From Peptoniphilus_A sp050943655 (lineage in GTDB: Bacteria > Bacillota > Clostridia > Tissierellales > Peptoniphilaceae), in the NCBI RefSeq assembly GCF_050943655.1, contig NZ_JBMNPQ010000066.1:1-8072 (forward strand): DNA of 8,072 bases, given 5' to 3'. Under the pieces are notes generated by a model. It had not been told where the DNA came from, searched no databases, and was given only the letters and a program-made list of their open reading frames with translations. Below are positions 1-5,668 of this stretch, piece by piece; within the stretch, counting starts at the first letter, position 1, and each line of letters starts with the position of its first letter. A program made the position numbers and the translations under genes.

Positions 1-1
1 T

Positions 2-475
2 TCTTACGATGTCAATTTTTCGGATATAGGATATGTGCCACAAATTGATGCGTCAACTAACTTGCAGTTTCCAATAACTGTATTTGAACTTGTGTCCTTG
101 GCACTTTTTTCAAAGGACAAGAGAGGCTTTAATCGAATAAATAAGGCCGACAGAGACAAAGTCATGCAGGCACTTCAAATTGTAAAAATGCAAGATTATT
201 CAAAAAATTTATATTCTGAACTTTCAGGTGGGCAAAGACAGAGAGTCTTAATAGCAAAGACTTTGGTTTCAACTCCAAAGTTTTTGGTTCTCGATGAACC
301 TATGACAGGAATAGATAAAGAGTCGAGACAGTCTCTTTTAAAGCTTCTTGAGCATATAAACAAAAGTCACAATATTACAATTCTTATGATTACACACGAT
401 CTAGCAGAAGTTAGAGAAAATGTGACTAAGATATACACAGTAGCAGATCATAAAATAAGGGAAGTGAATTCATGA
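2..475 (+). CDS. znuC: Metal ABC transporter ATP-binding protein, ZnuC/AdcC-like (5' end missing)
   Basis: This is the ATPase subunit of a metal-ion ABC importer; it hydrolyses ATP on the cytoplasmic face to drive uptake through the permease encoded next. The frame is open from the left edge, so the N-terminus and Walker A lie outside the window. An in-frame GTG at 35 falls inside the Q-loop segment (IGYVPQ, codons ending about 43) and is not the true start. Visible in order are the Q-loop, the ABC signature LSGGQRQRV (from 221), Walker B FLVLDEP (281-301), a D-loop-like MTGID and the H-loop ITHD (389-400). The helical-domain segment 'FPITVFELV' and the C-terminal half resemble ZnuC/AdcC proteins. 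The TGA stop overlaps the permease ATG by four bases (ATGA), indicating translational coupling. Zinc is the favoured substrate, but manganese or iron cannot be excluded because the binding protein is not in the window. Confidence 0.93.
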   Translation, partial: SYDVNFSDIGYVPQIDASTNLQFPITVFELVSLALFSKDKRGFNRINKADRDKVMQALQIVKMQDYSKNLYSELSGGQRQRVLIAKTLVSTPKFLVLDEPMTGIDKESRQSLLKLLEHINKSHNITILMITHDLAEVRENVTKIYTVADHKIREVNS

Positions 476-1260
476 GCATTTTTGCCTACTCTTACATGGT
501 TAAAGCCTTAATTGTGGGAATTGCCATTTCTATAATAATTCCTTTTATGGGAGTTGTAGTTGTAAATAAAAAAATATCTATAATTGGAGATGCACTTTCC
601 CATGTGTCTTTGGCAGGGGTTATGCTTGGACTTATCACTTCAACTTCGCCAATTCTTGGTGCAATAATTTTGTGTATAGTCGCCTCACTTTTTCTCGAAT
701 TTATTAGGACAAAATTTCCAGGATATCAAGAAATTTCAACGGCAATTGTGATGAGTACGGGGATTGGACTTGCTTCAATCTTGTCTGGATTTGTAAAAAA
801 ATCTGCAAATTTTGAATCATTTTTATTTGGCTCAATAATTGCGATTCCAGATTTTGATTTTTATTTAATTTTGGCAGTCGCTTTAATTGTATTCGTCGTT
901 TTTATTTATTTTTTTAAAGATCTTATGTATATATCTTTTGACGAATCATCTGCAAGGCTTGCTGGAATAAATGTCGATAGAATTAATTTAATCTTTATGA
1001 TTTTAATCGCCATAACAATTTCTGTATCTGCAAGAACAGTTGGTATATTAATTATTTCTTCACTCATGGTAATACCAGTTGCCTGTGCAATGCAGTTTAA
1101 AGTTGGCTATGTTAAGACGACCATTCTTTCATCGATTTTTGGAATAATTTTTACAATATTGGGACTCGTCTTGTCTTTTTATTTTGGACTAAAACCAGGC
1201 GGAACTATTGTATTAATAGGAGTCTTATTTTTAATAATACTTTTGATAAAAAATAAATAG
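472..1260 (+). CDS. znuB: Metal ABC transporter permease, ZnuB-like (ABC-3 family)
   Basis: This is the integral membrane subunit of the importer whose ATPase is encoded immediately upstream. The 262-residue length is normal for ABC-3 permeases. The protein is almost entirely hydrophobic, with about seven to eight membrane segments (for example residues 10-31, 62-76, 130-149, 217-240 and 243-259). Family hallmarks are visible: the motif around GDALSH (residues 39-44), the cytoplasmic coupling loop 'YISFDESSARLAGI' in the middle, the 'VGILIISSLMVIP' helix, and PGGT (242-245) before the last helix. The start is supported by AAGGGA at 457-462, nine bases upstream, and by the ATGA overlap with the ATPase stop. 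It is the last gene of its operon, followed at once by a terminator. Substrate is inferred as zinc, with manganese as the alternative. Confidence 0.93.
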   Translation: MSIFAYSYMVKALIVGIAISIIIPFMGVVVVNKKISIIGDALSHVSLAGVMLGLITSTSPILGAIILCIVASLFLEFIRTKFPGYQEISTAIVMSTGIGLASILSGFVKKSANFESFLFGSIIAIPDFDFYLILAVALIVFVVFIYFFKDLMYISFDESSARLAGINVDRINLIFMILIAITISVSARTVGILIISSLMVIPVACAMQFKVGYVKTTILSSIFGIIFTILGLVLSFYFGLKPGGTIVLIGVLFLIILLIKNK

Positions 1261-1271
1261 ATGGATTTAAG

Positions 1272-1300
1272 AAAACCTTGGATGATGTCCAAGGTTTTTT
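1272..1300 (+). terminator. Rho-independent terminator after the metal permease, possibly bidirectional
   Basis: A perfect 11-bp inverted repeat (AAAACCTTGGA at 1272-1282 and TCCAAGGTTTT at 1288-1298) encloses a 5-nt loop and continues into a six-T run ending at 1300. It lies 11 bases past the permease stop. Read on the minus strand, the hairpin is followed by TTTTCTT, so it could also terminate the convergent YbaK-like gene, though more weakly. Confidence 0.9.
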
Positions 1301-1341
1301 GACGCGTAATTTAAAATTTTTATTTAGAAGTATTAATTATT

Positions 1342-1812
1342 TTATTGCCAATCTTTACACACATCGATCCACTCTTTAAAATTAGAATACTTTTCAAGCT
1401 CTGGTATCGTAAGTTCTATTGCGCTGTTGCTACTTCCACAAGCAGGAAATACAGTTTCAAATCTTTTTAGAGACTCGTCAAGATATACTGTGACATCACT
1501 TTTTATGGCAAAGGGGCAAACTCCGCCTATGTCGTGACCGATTAAGCTTTCGACTTCTGAAGATTTTATCATCTTTGCCTTAGTTTTAAAAAATGCTTTA
1601 AACTTTTTATTGTCAATCTTTGCATCTCCTGCTGTTACAATAAGTATTGGTTTGTCATTTACTATAAAGGAAAGACTCTTTGCAATTCTTTTTGGCTCGC
1701 AACCTGCTGCCTGTGCCGCAAGAGTAACTGTGGCACTTGACTTATCAAATTCCATAATTCTATCGTCTATACCATATTCTTTAAAATATTCTTTTACTTT
1801 ATCAATTGCCAT
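1342..1812 (-). CDS. YbaK/EbsC-superfamily protein, probable aminoacyl-tRNA deacylase
   Basis: This is a YbaK/ProX-fold protein of 156 residues. The superfamily hydrolyses mischarged aminoacyl-tRNAs in trans, protecting translation fidelity in the cytoplasm. The conserved catalytic-region lysine sits in 'RIAKSLSF' (K45). The substrate-pocket motif GGVCPF is at residues 96-101, and the strongly conserved C-terminal block CGSSNSAIELT is at 125-135. These blocks match the COG2606-type subgroup common in Clostridia rather than the classic EbsC subgroup encoded divergently at 1999. The start is supported by GAGGAG (complement of 1818-1823), spaced correctly from the ATG at 1812. It is a single-gene transcription unit, convergent with the metal operon. 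The amino acid and tRNA it clears cannot be read from sequence. The fold assignment is firm, the exact substrate open. Confidence 0.93.
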   Translation of the reverse strand: MAIDKVKEYFKEYGIDDRIMEFDKSSATVTLAAQAAGCEPKRIAKSLSFIVNDKPILIVTAGDAKIDNKKFKAFFKTKAKMIKSSEVESLIGHDIGGVCPFAIKSDVTVYLDESLKRFETVFPACGSSNSAIELTIPELEKYSNFKEWIDVCKDWQ

Positions 1813-1832
1813 AATATCTCCTCTTATTAAAA

Positions 1833-1861
1833 ATTATATTACTGTGATTTAAGTTTGTAAT
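1833..1861 (-). promoter_or_regulatory. Putative sigma-A promoter of the minus-strand YbaK-like gene
   Basis: Reading the minus strand, a perfect -10 TATAAT (complement of 1833-1838) follows ATTACA (complement of 1856-1861, four of six matches to TTGACA) with a 17-bp spacer. Transcription would start near 1827, just ahead of the GAGGAG ribosome site. It is inferred from consensus only. Confidence 0.5.
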
Positions 1862-1960
1862 TTATAAAAAACAAAATTAATATATTTAAATCCTATCACA
1901 CATTAGTAAGTTAAACAAATATTAAGACCAATAAATAGTGAATTATATGCATCTTTAGGG

Positions 1961-1966
1961 TAAAAT
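1961..1966 (+). promoter_or_regulatory. Weak -10-like element ahead of the EbsC operon
   Basis: TAAAAT differs from TATAAT at one position and lies 33 bases before the preferred start codon of the downstream gene. No good TTGACA-like hexamer is found 16-18 bases upstream, so this is only the best visible candidate for the operon promoter. Confidence 0.25.
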
Positions 1967-1989
1967 GATAACTAAGAGGTTAAATGAAT

Positions 1990-1995
1990 GGTGAT
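1990..1995 (+). promoter_or_regulatory. Ribosome binding site that favours the start at 1999
   Basis: GGTGAT matches the 3' portion of the full Shine-Dalgarno sequence (AGGAGGTGAT) and sits three bases before the ATG at 1999. The same GGTGAT plus three bases arrangement precedes the metallophosphoesterase gene at 5669. A competing upstream ATG at 1984 has AAGAGG (1974-1979) only four bases away. Confidence 0.55.
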
Positions 1996-1998
1996 AAT

Positions 1999-2469
1999 AT
2001 GAAGAAGACAAATGCAGTTAGAATTTTAGACAGTAATGACATAAAATATGAATTAATTGAATATTCTACGAAAGATGGAATTGGTGGAATGGATGTTGCA
2101 ACAAAGCTTATGGAAGATCCAAAAAAAGTTTTTAAAACTCTTGTTACTGAGTCAAAAGAGGGAGAAAACTTTGTATTCGTTGTTCCAGTTAATTCTGAAC
2201 TCGATTTAAAAAAGGCAGCGAATCATTCAGGCTCTAAAAAGATAGAGATGATACCACAAAAAAAGTTATTGCCCCTAACTGGGTACATACACGGAGGTTG
2301 CTCTCCTGTTGGTATGAAAAAAGAGTTCAAAACTTTTATAGATGAAACAGCTAAAGACAAAGATTTTATTTATTTGAGCGCAGGCAAAGTTGGTTTGCAG
2401 ATGAAAATAAGTCCAATGGACTTAAAAAAGATTATTGATATAGATTTTGTTGATATCGCAAAGGAGTAA
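1999..2469 (+). CDS. ybaK: Cys-tRNA(Pro)/Cys-tRNA(Cys) deacylase, YbaK/EbsC type
   Basis: This is a trans-editing enzyme of 156 residues. YbaK-family members of this subgroup remove cysteine wrongly attached to tRNA(Pro). The subgroup signature GYIHGGCSPVGMKK is at residues 95-108, and the conserved lysine is in 'KKVFKTLV' (K46). The N-terminus 'MKKTNAVRIL' is where family members usually begin, so I prefer the ATG at 1999, supported by GGTGAT. An in-frame ATG at 1984 would add five residues (MNGDN). It heads a tight operon: its TAA is two bases before the phosphoglucomutase ATG, and the AAGGAG for that gene (2461-2466) lies inside this gene's last codons. It differs clearly from the minus-strand YbaK-like neighbour in motif blocks (GGCSPVG versus GGVCPF), so the two are not recent duplicates. 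Confidence 0.93.
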   Translation: MKKTNAVRILDSNDIKYELIEYSTKDGIGGMDVATKLMEDPKKVFKTLVTESKEGENFVFVVPVNSELDLKKAANHSGSKKIEMIPQKKLLPLTGYIHGGCSPVGMKKEFKTFIDETAKDKDFIYLSAGKVGLQMKISPMDLKKIIDIDFVDIAKE

Positions 2470-2471
2470 TT

Positions 2472-4133
2472 ATGTATAGAGAGATTTACGATAGGTGGCT
2501 TAGTTATCCAAGCTTAAATGACGACTTAAAAAAAGAACTTGAACTTATTAAAGATAGTGACGATGAAATTAAGGACAGATTTTTCAAAGAATTAGAATTT
2601 GGAACGGCTGGTCTTCGTGGAATTTTAGGCGCAGGCACAAACAGAATGAATTATTTAACTGTGGCAAAGACTGCTCTTTCTTTAGCTCATGCAATTAAAA
2701 ATAGAGGAGAAGAAGCTTGCAAGAGGGGAGTAGTAATAGCAAGGGATATGCGAAAATTTTCTTATGAGTTTTCCATAATTACTGCAAAGATTTTGGCAGA
2801 AAACGGAATTAAAGTTTATCTTTTTACAGGAATAAGGCCCACTCCAATTCTTGCCTACTCCATTAGATATTTAAACACAATTTCTGGTGTTATGATTACA
2901 GCATCTCACAATCCAAAATCATACAACGGTTTTAAATTATATTGGGAAAATGGATCTCAAATTCTTGATGATATAGCAAGCGAGATACAAGAGATTTCTT
3001 CAACTATTGATATTTTAGATTATGATTTTGACAGCTTAAAAGAACTTGGCGAATATGAAAATATTAAATTTTTATCTGAAAAAGTTATAACTTCATACTT
3101 TAGAGAAACTTTAAAACACACATTAACTGATGATATCGACAAGAATATTAAAATTGTATACACTCCACTAAGTGGTTGTGGAAACAGATACGTTAGAAAA
3201 ATACTAGATCTTAGAGGCTTTAAAAATGTATTTGTTGTGGAAGAACAAGAAAATCCAGACGGCACATTTTCAAATGTCAAAAATCCAAACCCAGAAAATA
3301 TAGAAGCTTTTGATAAGGCAATAGCACTTGCTAAAGAAAAGGATGCAGACATAATCATTGCAACTGACCCCGATTCCGATAGAGTTGCAGTATTGGAAAA
3401 CGGTGATGAAATTTTCCAAATAACTGGAAATGTGATGGGATTTTTATTGGGAGACTTTTTACTTGAAAGAATGAGTGAAAGGAACGATAATCTCAAAAAT
3501 TCTGCCATAGTTAAGACTATTGTGACAGGCGATATGATAGAGAGGATCTCAGATAAATATAATGTTGCTGTTTTTGAAACATTAACTGGATTTAAAAATA
3601 TTTGTAATATGGCAAACATTTGGGATAAGTCTTGTGAACATGAATTTATTTTTGGTTATGAAGAGTCAATAGGTTATGTGTTTGGAGATCATGTTAGAGA
3701 TAAAGATGCCATCATAACAACAATGGTAATTGCAGAAATGGCAGGATATTTAAAGAAGAGAGGCAAAACTCTTAAAGATTTTAAAGAGGACATTGAAAGT
3801 AAGTATGGTTACTTTGAAGAATACCTTGACTCATTCTATTTCGAAGGAATTGACGGAATAGAGAAGATGCAAAATATAATGAATTCCTTTAGAGAGAGCG
3901 AATCTTTTTATGATCTCCCAGAGATTACAAGTAAAATAGATTATTTGCACGATGAAAATAATCCTTCAAATGTATTAAAATTTTATTTTGGCGAAGATAC
4001 TTGGTTTGCACTTAGACCATCAGGAACAGAACCAAAGATAAAAATATATGCTTATTCAATTGGAGAAAATAAAGAAAAAGCAGTAGAAATGATTGAAAAA
4101 ATTAAGAAAGCTGCACAAGAAAAAATTAATTAA
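2472..4133 (+). CDS. pgcA: Alpha-phosphoglucomutase / phosphohexomutase, PgcA (PGM2-like) type
   Basis: This is a cytoplasmic enzyme of the alpha-D-phosphohexomutase family that interconverts glucose 1-phosphate and glucose 6-phosphate, feeding UDP-glucose, glycolipid or storage-sugar synthesis; phosphomannomutase activity is possible. At 553 residues it is full length and all four functional sites are present. These are the phosphoserine loop TASHNP with Ser145, the Mg-binding loop DPDSDR with Asp299, Asp301 and Asp303, the sugar-specificity loop GYEES (395-399) and the C-terminal phosphate-binding RPSGTEP (515-521). The N-terminal 'EFGTAGLRG' block is typical of the PgcA/PGM2 branch. The GYEES loop favours glucose phosphates. 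The start is set by AAGGAG (2461-2466), five bases upstream, in a coupled arrangement with the preceding deacylase gene. It is followed after 13 bases by a PfkB-fold gene. Confidence 0.95.
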   Translation: MYREIYDRWLSYPSLNDDLKKELELIKDSDDEIKDRFFKELEFGTAGLRGILGAGTNRMNYLTVAKTALSLAHAIKNRGEEACKRGVVIARDMRKFSYEFSIITAKILAENGIKVYLFTGIRPTPILAYSIRYLNTISGVMITASHNPKSYNGFKLYWENGSQILDDIASEIQEISSTIDILDYDFDSLKELGEYENIKFLSEKVITSYFRETLKHTLTDDIDKNIKIVYTPLSGCGNRYVRKILDLRGFKNVFVVEEQENPDGTFSNVKNPNPENIEAFDKAIALAKEKDADIIIATDPDSDRVAVLENGDEIFQITGNVMGFLLGDFLLERMSERNDNLKNSAIVKTIVTGDMIERISDKYNVAVFETLTGFKNICNMANIWDKSCEHEFIFGYEESIGYVFGDHVRDKDAIITTMVIAEMAGYLKKRGKTLKDFKEDIESKYGYFEEYLDSFYFEGIDGIEKMQNIMNSFRESESFYDLPEITSKIDYLHDENNPSNVLKFYFGEDTWFALRPSGTEPKIKIYAYSIGENKEKAVEMIEKIKKAAQEKIN

Positions 4134-4134
4134 T

Positions 4135-4140
4135 AGGAGG
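4135..4140 (+). promoter_or_regulatory. Strong ribosome binding site that sets the start at 4147
   Basis: A perfect AGGAGG lies six bases before the ATG at 4147, directly after the phosphoglucomutase stop. It rules out the longer in-frame start at 4093, which would lie inside the upstream gene and add 18 lysine-rich residues that do not fit the family. Confidence 0.85.
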
Positions 4141-4146
4141 TGCTCC

Positions 4147-5052
4147 ATGATTCTTTTTTGTGATTTTAACCCGAAGGTTGTGAGAAAGTATATAATTTCT
4201 GAAGAAGACAATGTGATAGATAAAACAGAAATATATCCATCTGGGCTTGGCGTTGAGATGGCTACATTCGTAAAAAATATTGGTTCAGATACAGAAGTTT
4301 TACTTTTGAAAGGAACAGAAATTGGAGATGAGTTAATTGAAAAATTAAAATCTCTTGGCGTTATGACTAGTTCTGTAAAATTAAAAGACGACAATGTTGA
4401 AGAAATTATAATTAAAAAACAAGATAAATCTGAAAGTTACAGGACGAAATCTCCAAGAATTACTATGGAAGATAAAAATGAACTATTTGCAAAGTTTGAA
4501 GATGCAGTGATAAATAAAAATATAGTAGTAATTCCAAAAATTGACCACGCAAGTCTTGACTCATCAATTTATGAGAAGATGGTTAAATTTTGTTATGACA
4601 AAAATATAAAAGTGGCAATAAATCCTTCAAACATAAAAGAAGTAGAAAATTTAAAACCATATATTTTGTTTTTAGATAAATATGATTTGGAGCGAGATAT
4701 TTCTTTGGAATACACTGGAGAAGTCTTAAAGATGAGTGAAGGCCTCTTAAAAAAAGGTTCTGGAGTGGTAATTGTAAACAGCAAGAGAAATACAATTATC
4801 TCAACAAAAGAAAAAAATTACAGGGCATATTTAAACAAAAAAAAGATGGAAAAAGATGTATTGCTCGAGAAATTTAATACAAGCTTTGCACTTGCGGGGC
4901 TTTCTGTTGGAATTGACAGAGATTATGATTTTGTCACTTCTATAAAATTATCTGTGGCATGTGGAGTATACGATAACTTTGCCGAAGATATGGAGCTAGA
5001 TATGAGTTCAATTAAAAAACTTATGAACAGCATAGAGGTGGAGGAAATTTAA
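4147..5052 (+). CDS. PfkB/1-phosphofructokinase-fold protein lacking kinase signature residues
   Basis: This 301-residue protein has the layout of the FruK/LacC (tagatose-6-phosphate/1-phosphofructokinase) branch of the ribokinase fold. The N-terminal 'LFCDFNP' strand resembles 'TVTLNPS'. 'PSGLGVEMATFVKNIGSDTEVLLLKG' (from residue 31) aligns with the substrate-binding PGGKGxNVA...LGxxxxxxGxxG segment, and a late Rossmann-like half follows. The diagnostic residues are missing. GGKGxN reads SGLGVE (32-37), and the C-terminal NTVGAGDS block that carries the catalytic Asp reads roughly LLEKFNTSFALAGL (239-252), with no GAGD and no Asp at that place. The reading frame is intact with a strong AGGAGG, so it is not decaying by frameshift. 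I infer a diverged, possibly catalytically inactive or repurposed sugar-kinase homologue. It follows phosphoglucomutase by 13 bases and precedes the isochorismatase by four, in one operon. Its function is unknown. Confidence 0.8.
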   Translation: MILFCDFNPKVVRKYIISEEDNVIDKTEIYPSGLGVEMATFVKNIGSDTEVLLLKGTEIGDELIEKLKSLGVMTSSVKLKDDNVEEIIIKKQDKSESYRTKSPRITMEDKNELFAKFEDAVINKNIVVIPKIDHASLDSSIYEKMVKFCYDKNIKVAINPSNIKEVENLKPYILFLDKYDLERDISLEYTGEVLKMSEGLLKKGSGVVIVNSKRNTIISTKEKNYRAYLNKKKMEKDVLLEKFNTSFALAGLSVGIDRDYDFVTSIKLSVACGVYDNFAEDMELDMSSIKKLMNSIEVEEI

Positions 5053-5056
5053 GGGA

Positions 5057-5608
5057 ATGAAAAATTTTAAATTAAGTAAAAAAGATGTAGTTTTCGCTTT
5101 TATTGATATTCAGGACAGATTATTAAAAGCAATATCAAATAATGACGAGGTCGTAAAAAATGCAAAAGTCTTAGCTAAGATTGCAAATATGCTAGAACTT
5201 GAATCACTATTTACGGTGCAGTATCCACACGGCCTTGGTTATACAAATAAAGAAGTAAAGGCGCCATTAGATGAAAAAATAGAATTTCCAAAGCTTTATT
5301 TTAGTGCCTATGATGATAAAGAAATTAATTCTGAAATTAAGAAATTAAAGAAAAGACAGTTTATTGTATGTTGAATAGAATCTCACATATGTGTCCTTCA
5401 AACAGTAAGAAGCCTACTTTCTTCTGGATACGAGGTGTTTTTAGTAGAAGATGCAGTTGGCTCTCGAAATGGAAACAATTCTAAAAATGCAATAGAACAG
5501 ATGAGGGAGATGGGCGCTGTAATAACAAACACAGAGTCTGTATTGTTTGATCTTGCTGAAGTTGCAGGCACAGACGAATTTAAAGCATTGCAAAAATTAA
5601 TAATTTAA
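5057..5608 (+). pseudogene. Isochorismatase-family cysteine hydrolase interrupted by an in-frame TGA
   Basis: Cysteine hydrolases of this family cleave amides or vinyl ethers (nicotinamidase, isochorismatase and relatives); the substrate here is unknown. The complete frame has 183 coding positions, a normal length, but codon 106 (5372-5374) is TGA. Before it lie the catalytic Asp17 in 'AFIDIQD' and probable catalytic Lys79 in 'FPKLYFSAY'. After it, in the same frame, come 'IESHICV' with the nucleophile Cys112 (5390-5392), then 'LQTVRSLLSSGYEVFLVEDAVGSRN' in two recognisable blocks and a clean end at TAA 5606-5608. Relatives have Gly at the TGA position (CGIESHxCV), so a single GGA to TGA change explains it. 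The truncated 105-residue product (5057-5374) lacks the nucleophile and should be inactive unless the stop is read through. The start follows the PfkB stop by four bases, with GGAGG at 5040-5044. No in-frame restart codon with a ribosome site is visible just past the stop. Confidence 0.88.
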
Positions 5609-5610
5609 AT

Positions 5611-5636
5611 AAAAGCCTTTAACAGAGGCTTTTTTT
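5611..5636 (+). terminator. Rho-independent terminator of the EbsC-PGM-PfkB-isochorismatase operon
   Basis: An 8-bp perfect stem (AAAAGCCT at 5611-5618, AGGCTTTT at 5626-5633) with a 7-nt loop runs into seven consecutive T residues (5630-5636). It begins two bases after the hydrolase stop codon. Confidence 0.9.
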
Positions 5637-5641
5637 GATTG

Positions 5642-5652
5642 TGTGATATAAT
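5642..5652 (+). promoter_or_regulatory. Extended -10 promoter of the yhaO-yhaN-like operon
   Basis: TGTGATATAAT is a perfect extended -10 element (TRTGnTATAAT) immediately after the upstream terminator. There is no TTGACA-like hexamer at 16-18 bases; TTAACA at 5619-5624 is 22 bases away and inside the terminator loop. Transcription would begin near 5659, giving a leader of only about ten bases. Confidence 0.6.
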
Positions 5653-5658
5653 AAAAGC

Positions 5659-5665
5659 AGGTGAT
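5659..5665 (+). promoter_or_regulatory. Ribosome binding site that sets the start at 5669
   Basis: AGGTGAT lies three bases before the ATG at 5669, matching the 3' part of the full anti-anti-Shine-Dalgarno. It supports 'MKIVHFSD' as the N-terminus and excludes the in-frame TTG at 5639, which would overlap the promoter. Confidence 0.8.
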
Positions 5666-5668
5666 TAC

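Larger units (their letters stand above)
1813..1983. other. Divergent intergenic region between two YbaK-like genes
   Basis: This very AT-rich stretch separates the two divergent deacylase genes. It holds the minus-strand promoter candidate at 1833-1861 and a weaker plus-strand candidate whose -10 TAAAAT is at 1961-1966 with no convincing -35 element. I see no hairpin or leader structure suggesting a T-box or riboswitch, although the transcribed leaders would be short in both directions. Confidence 0.6.

Noticed and set aside
1610..1852. Plus-strand open frame opposite the minus-strand YbaK-like gene
   Set aside because: It overlaps a clear family member on the other strand, lacks a Shine-Dalgarno site and resembles no known protein.
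1813..1983. T-box or riboswitch leader ahead of the tRNA-editing genes
   Set aside because: The region is only 171 bp, shared by two divergent genes, and shows no stem-loop or terminator-antiterminator arrangement on either strand.
3020..3619. Long antisense open frame of about 199 codons opposite the phosphoglucomutase gene
   Set aside because: It lies wholly within a well-conserved gene on the other strand, has no ribosome site, and its serine/leucine-rich composition is the usual shadow of such a frame.
4093..4146. Upstream start adding 18 residues to the PfkB-like protein
   Set aside because: It would begin inside the phosphoglucomutase gene, whereas a perfect AGGAGG is placed for the ATG at 4147, where family alignment begins.
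5372..5374. TGA read as glycine under an alternative genetic code (as in Absconditabacteria/Gracilibacteria)
   Set aside because: TGA sits at a Gly position, which is suggestive, but none of the other seven coding regions contains an in-frame TGA despite many GGA glycine codons. The ATPase gene uses TGA as its natural stop at the expected family end, and reading past it gives only a short unrelated tail. The gene content is also Bacillota-like.
5384..5393. Perfect 10-bp palindrome CACATATGTG as an operator
   Set aside because: It encodes the conserved His-Ile-Cys-Val of the hydrolase active site, so the symmetry is most simply a codon coincidence inside a coding frame.
5372..5420. TGA as a selenocysteine codon
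   Set aside because: The position is normally Gly, not Cys, in this family, and the catalytic Cys112 is separately present. I see no convincing bacterial SECIS hairpin just downstream; the only symmetric sequence is the loopless palindrome at 5384-5393.
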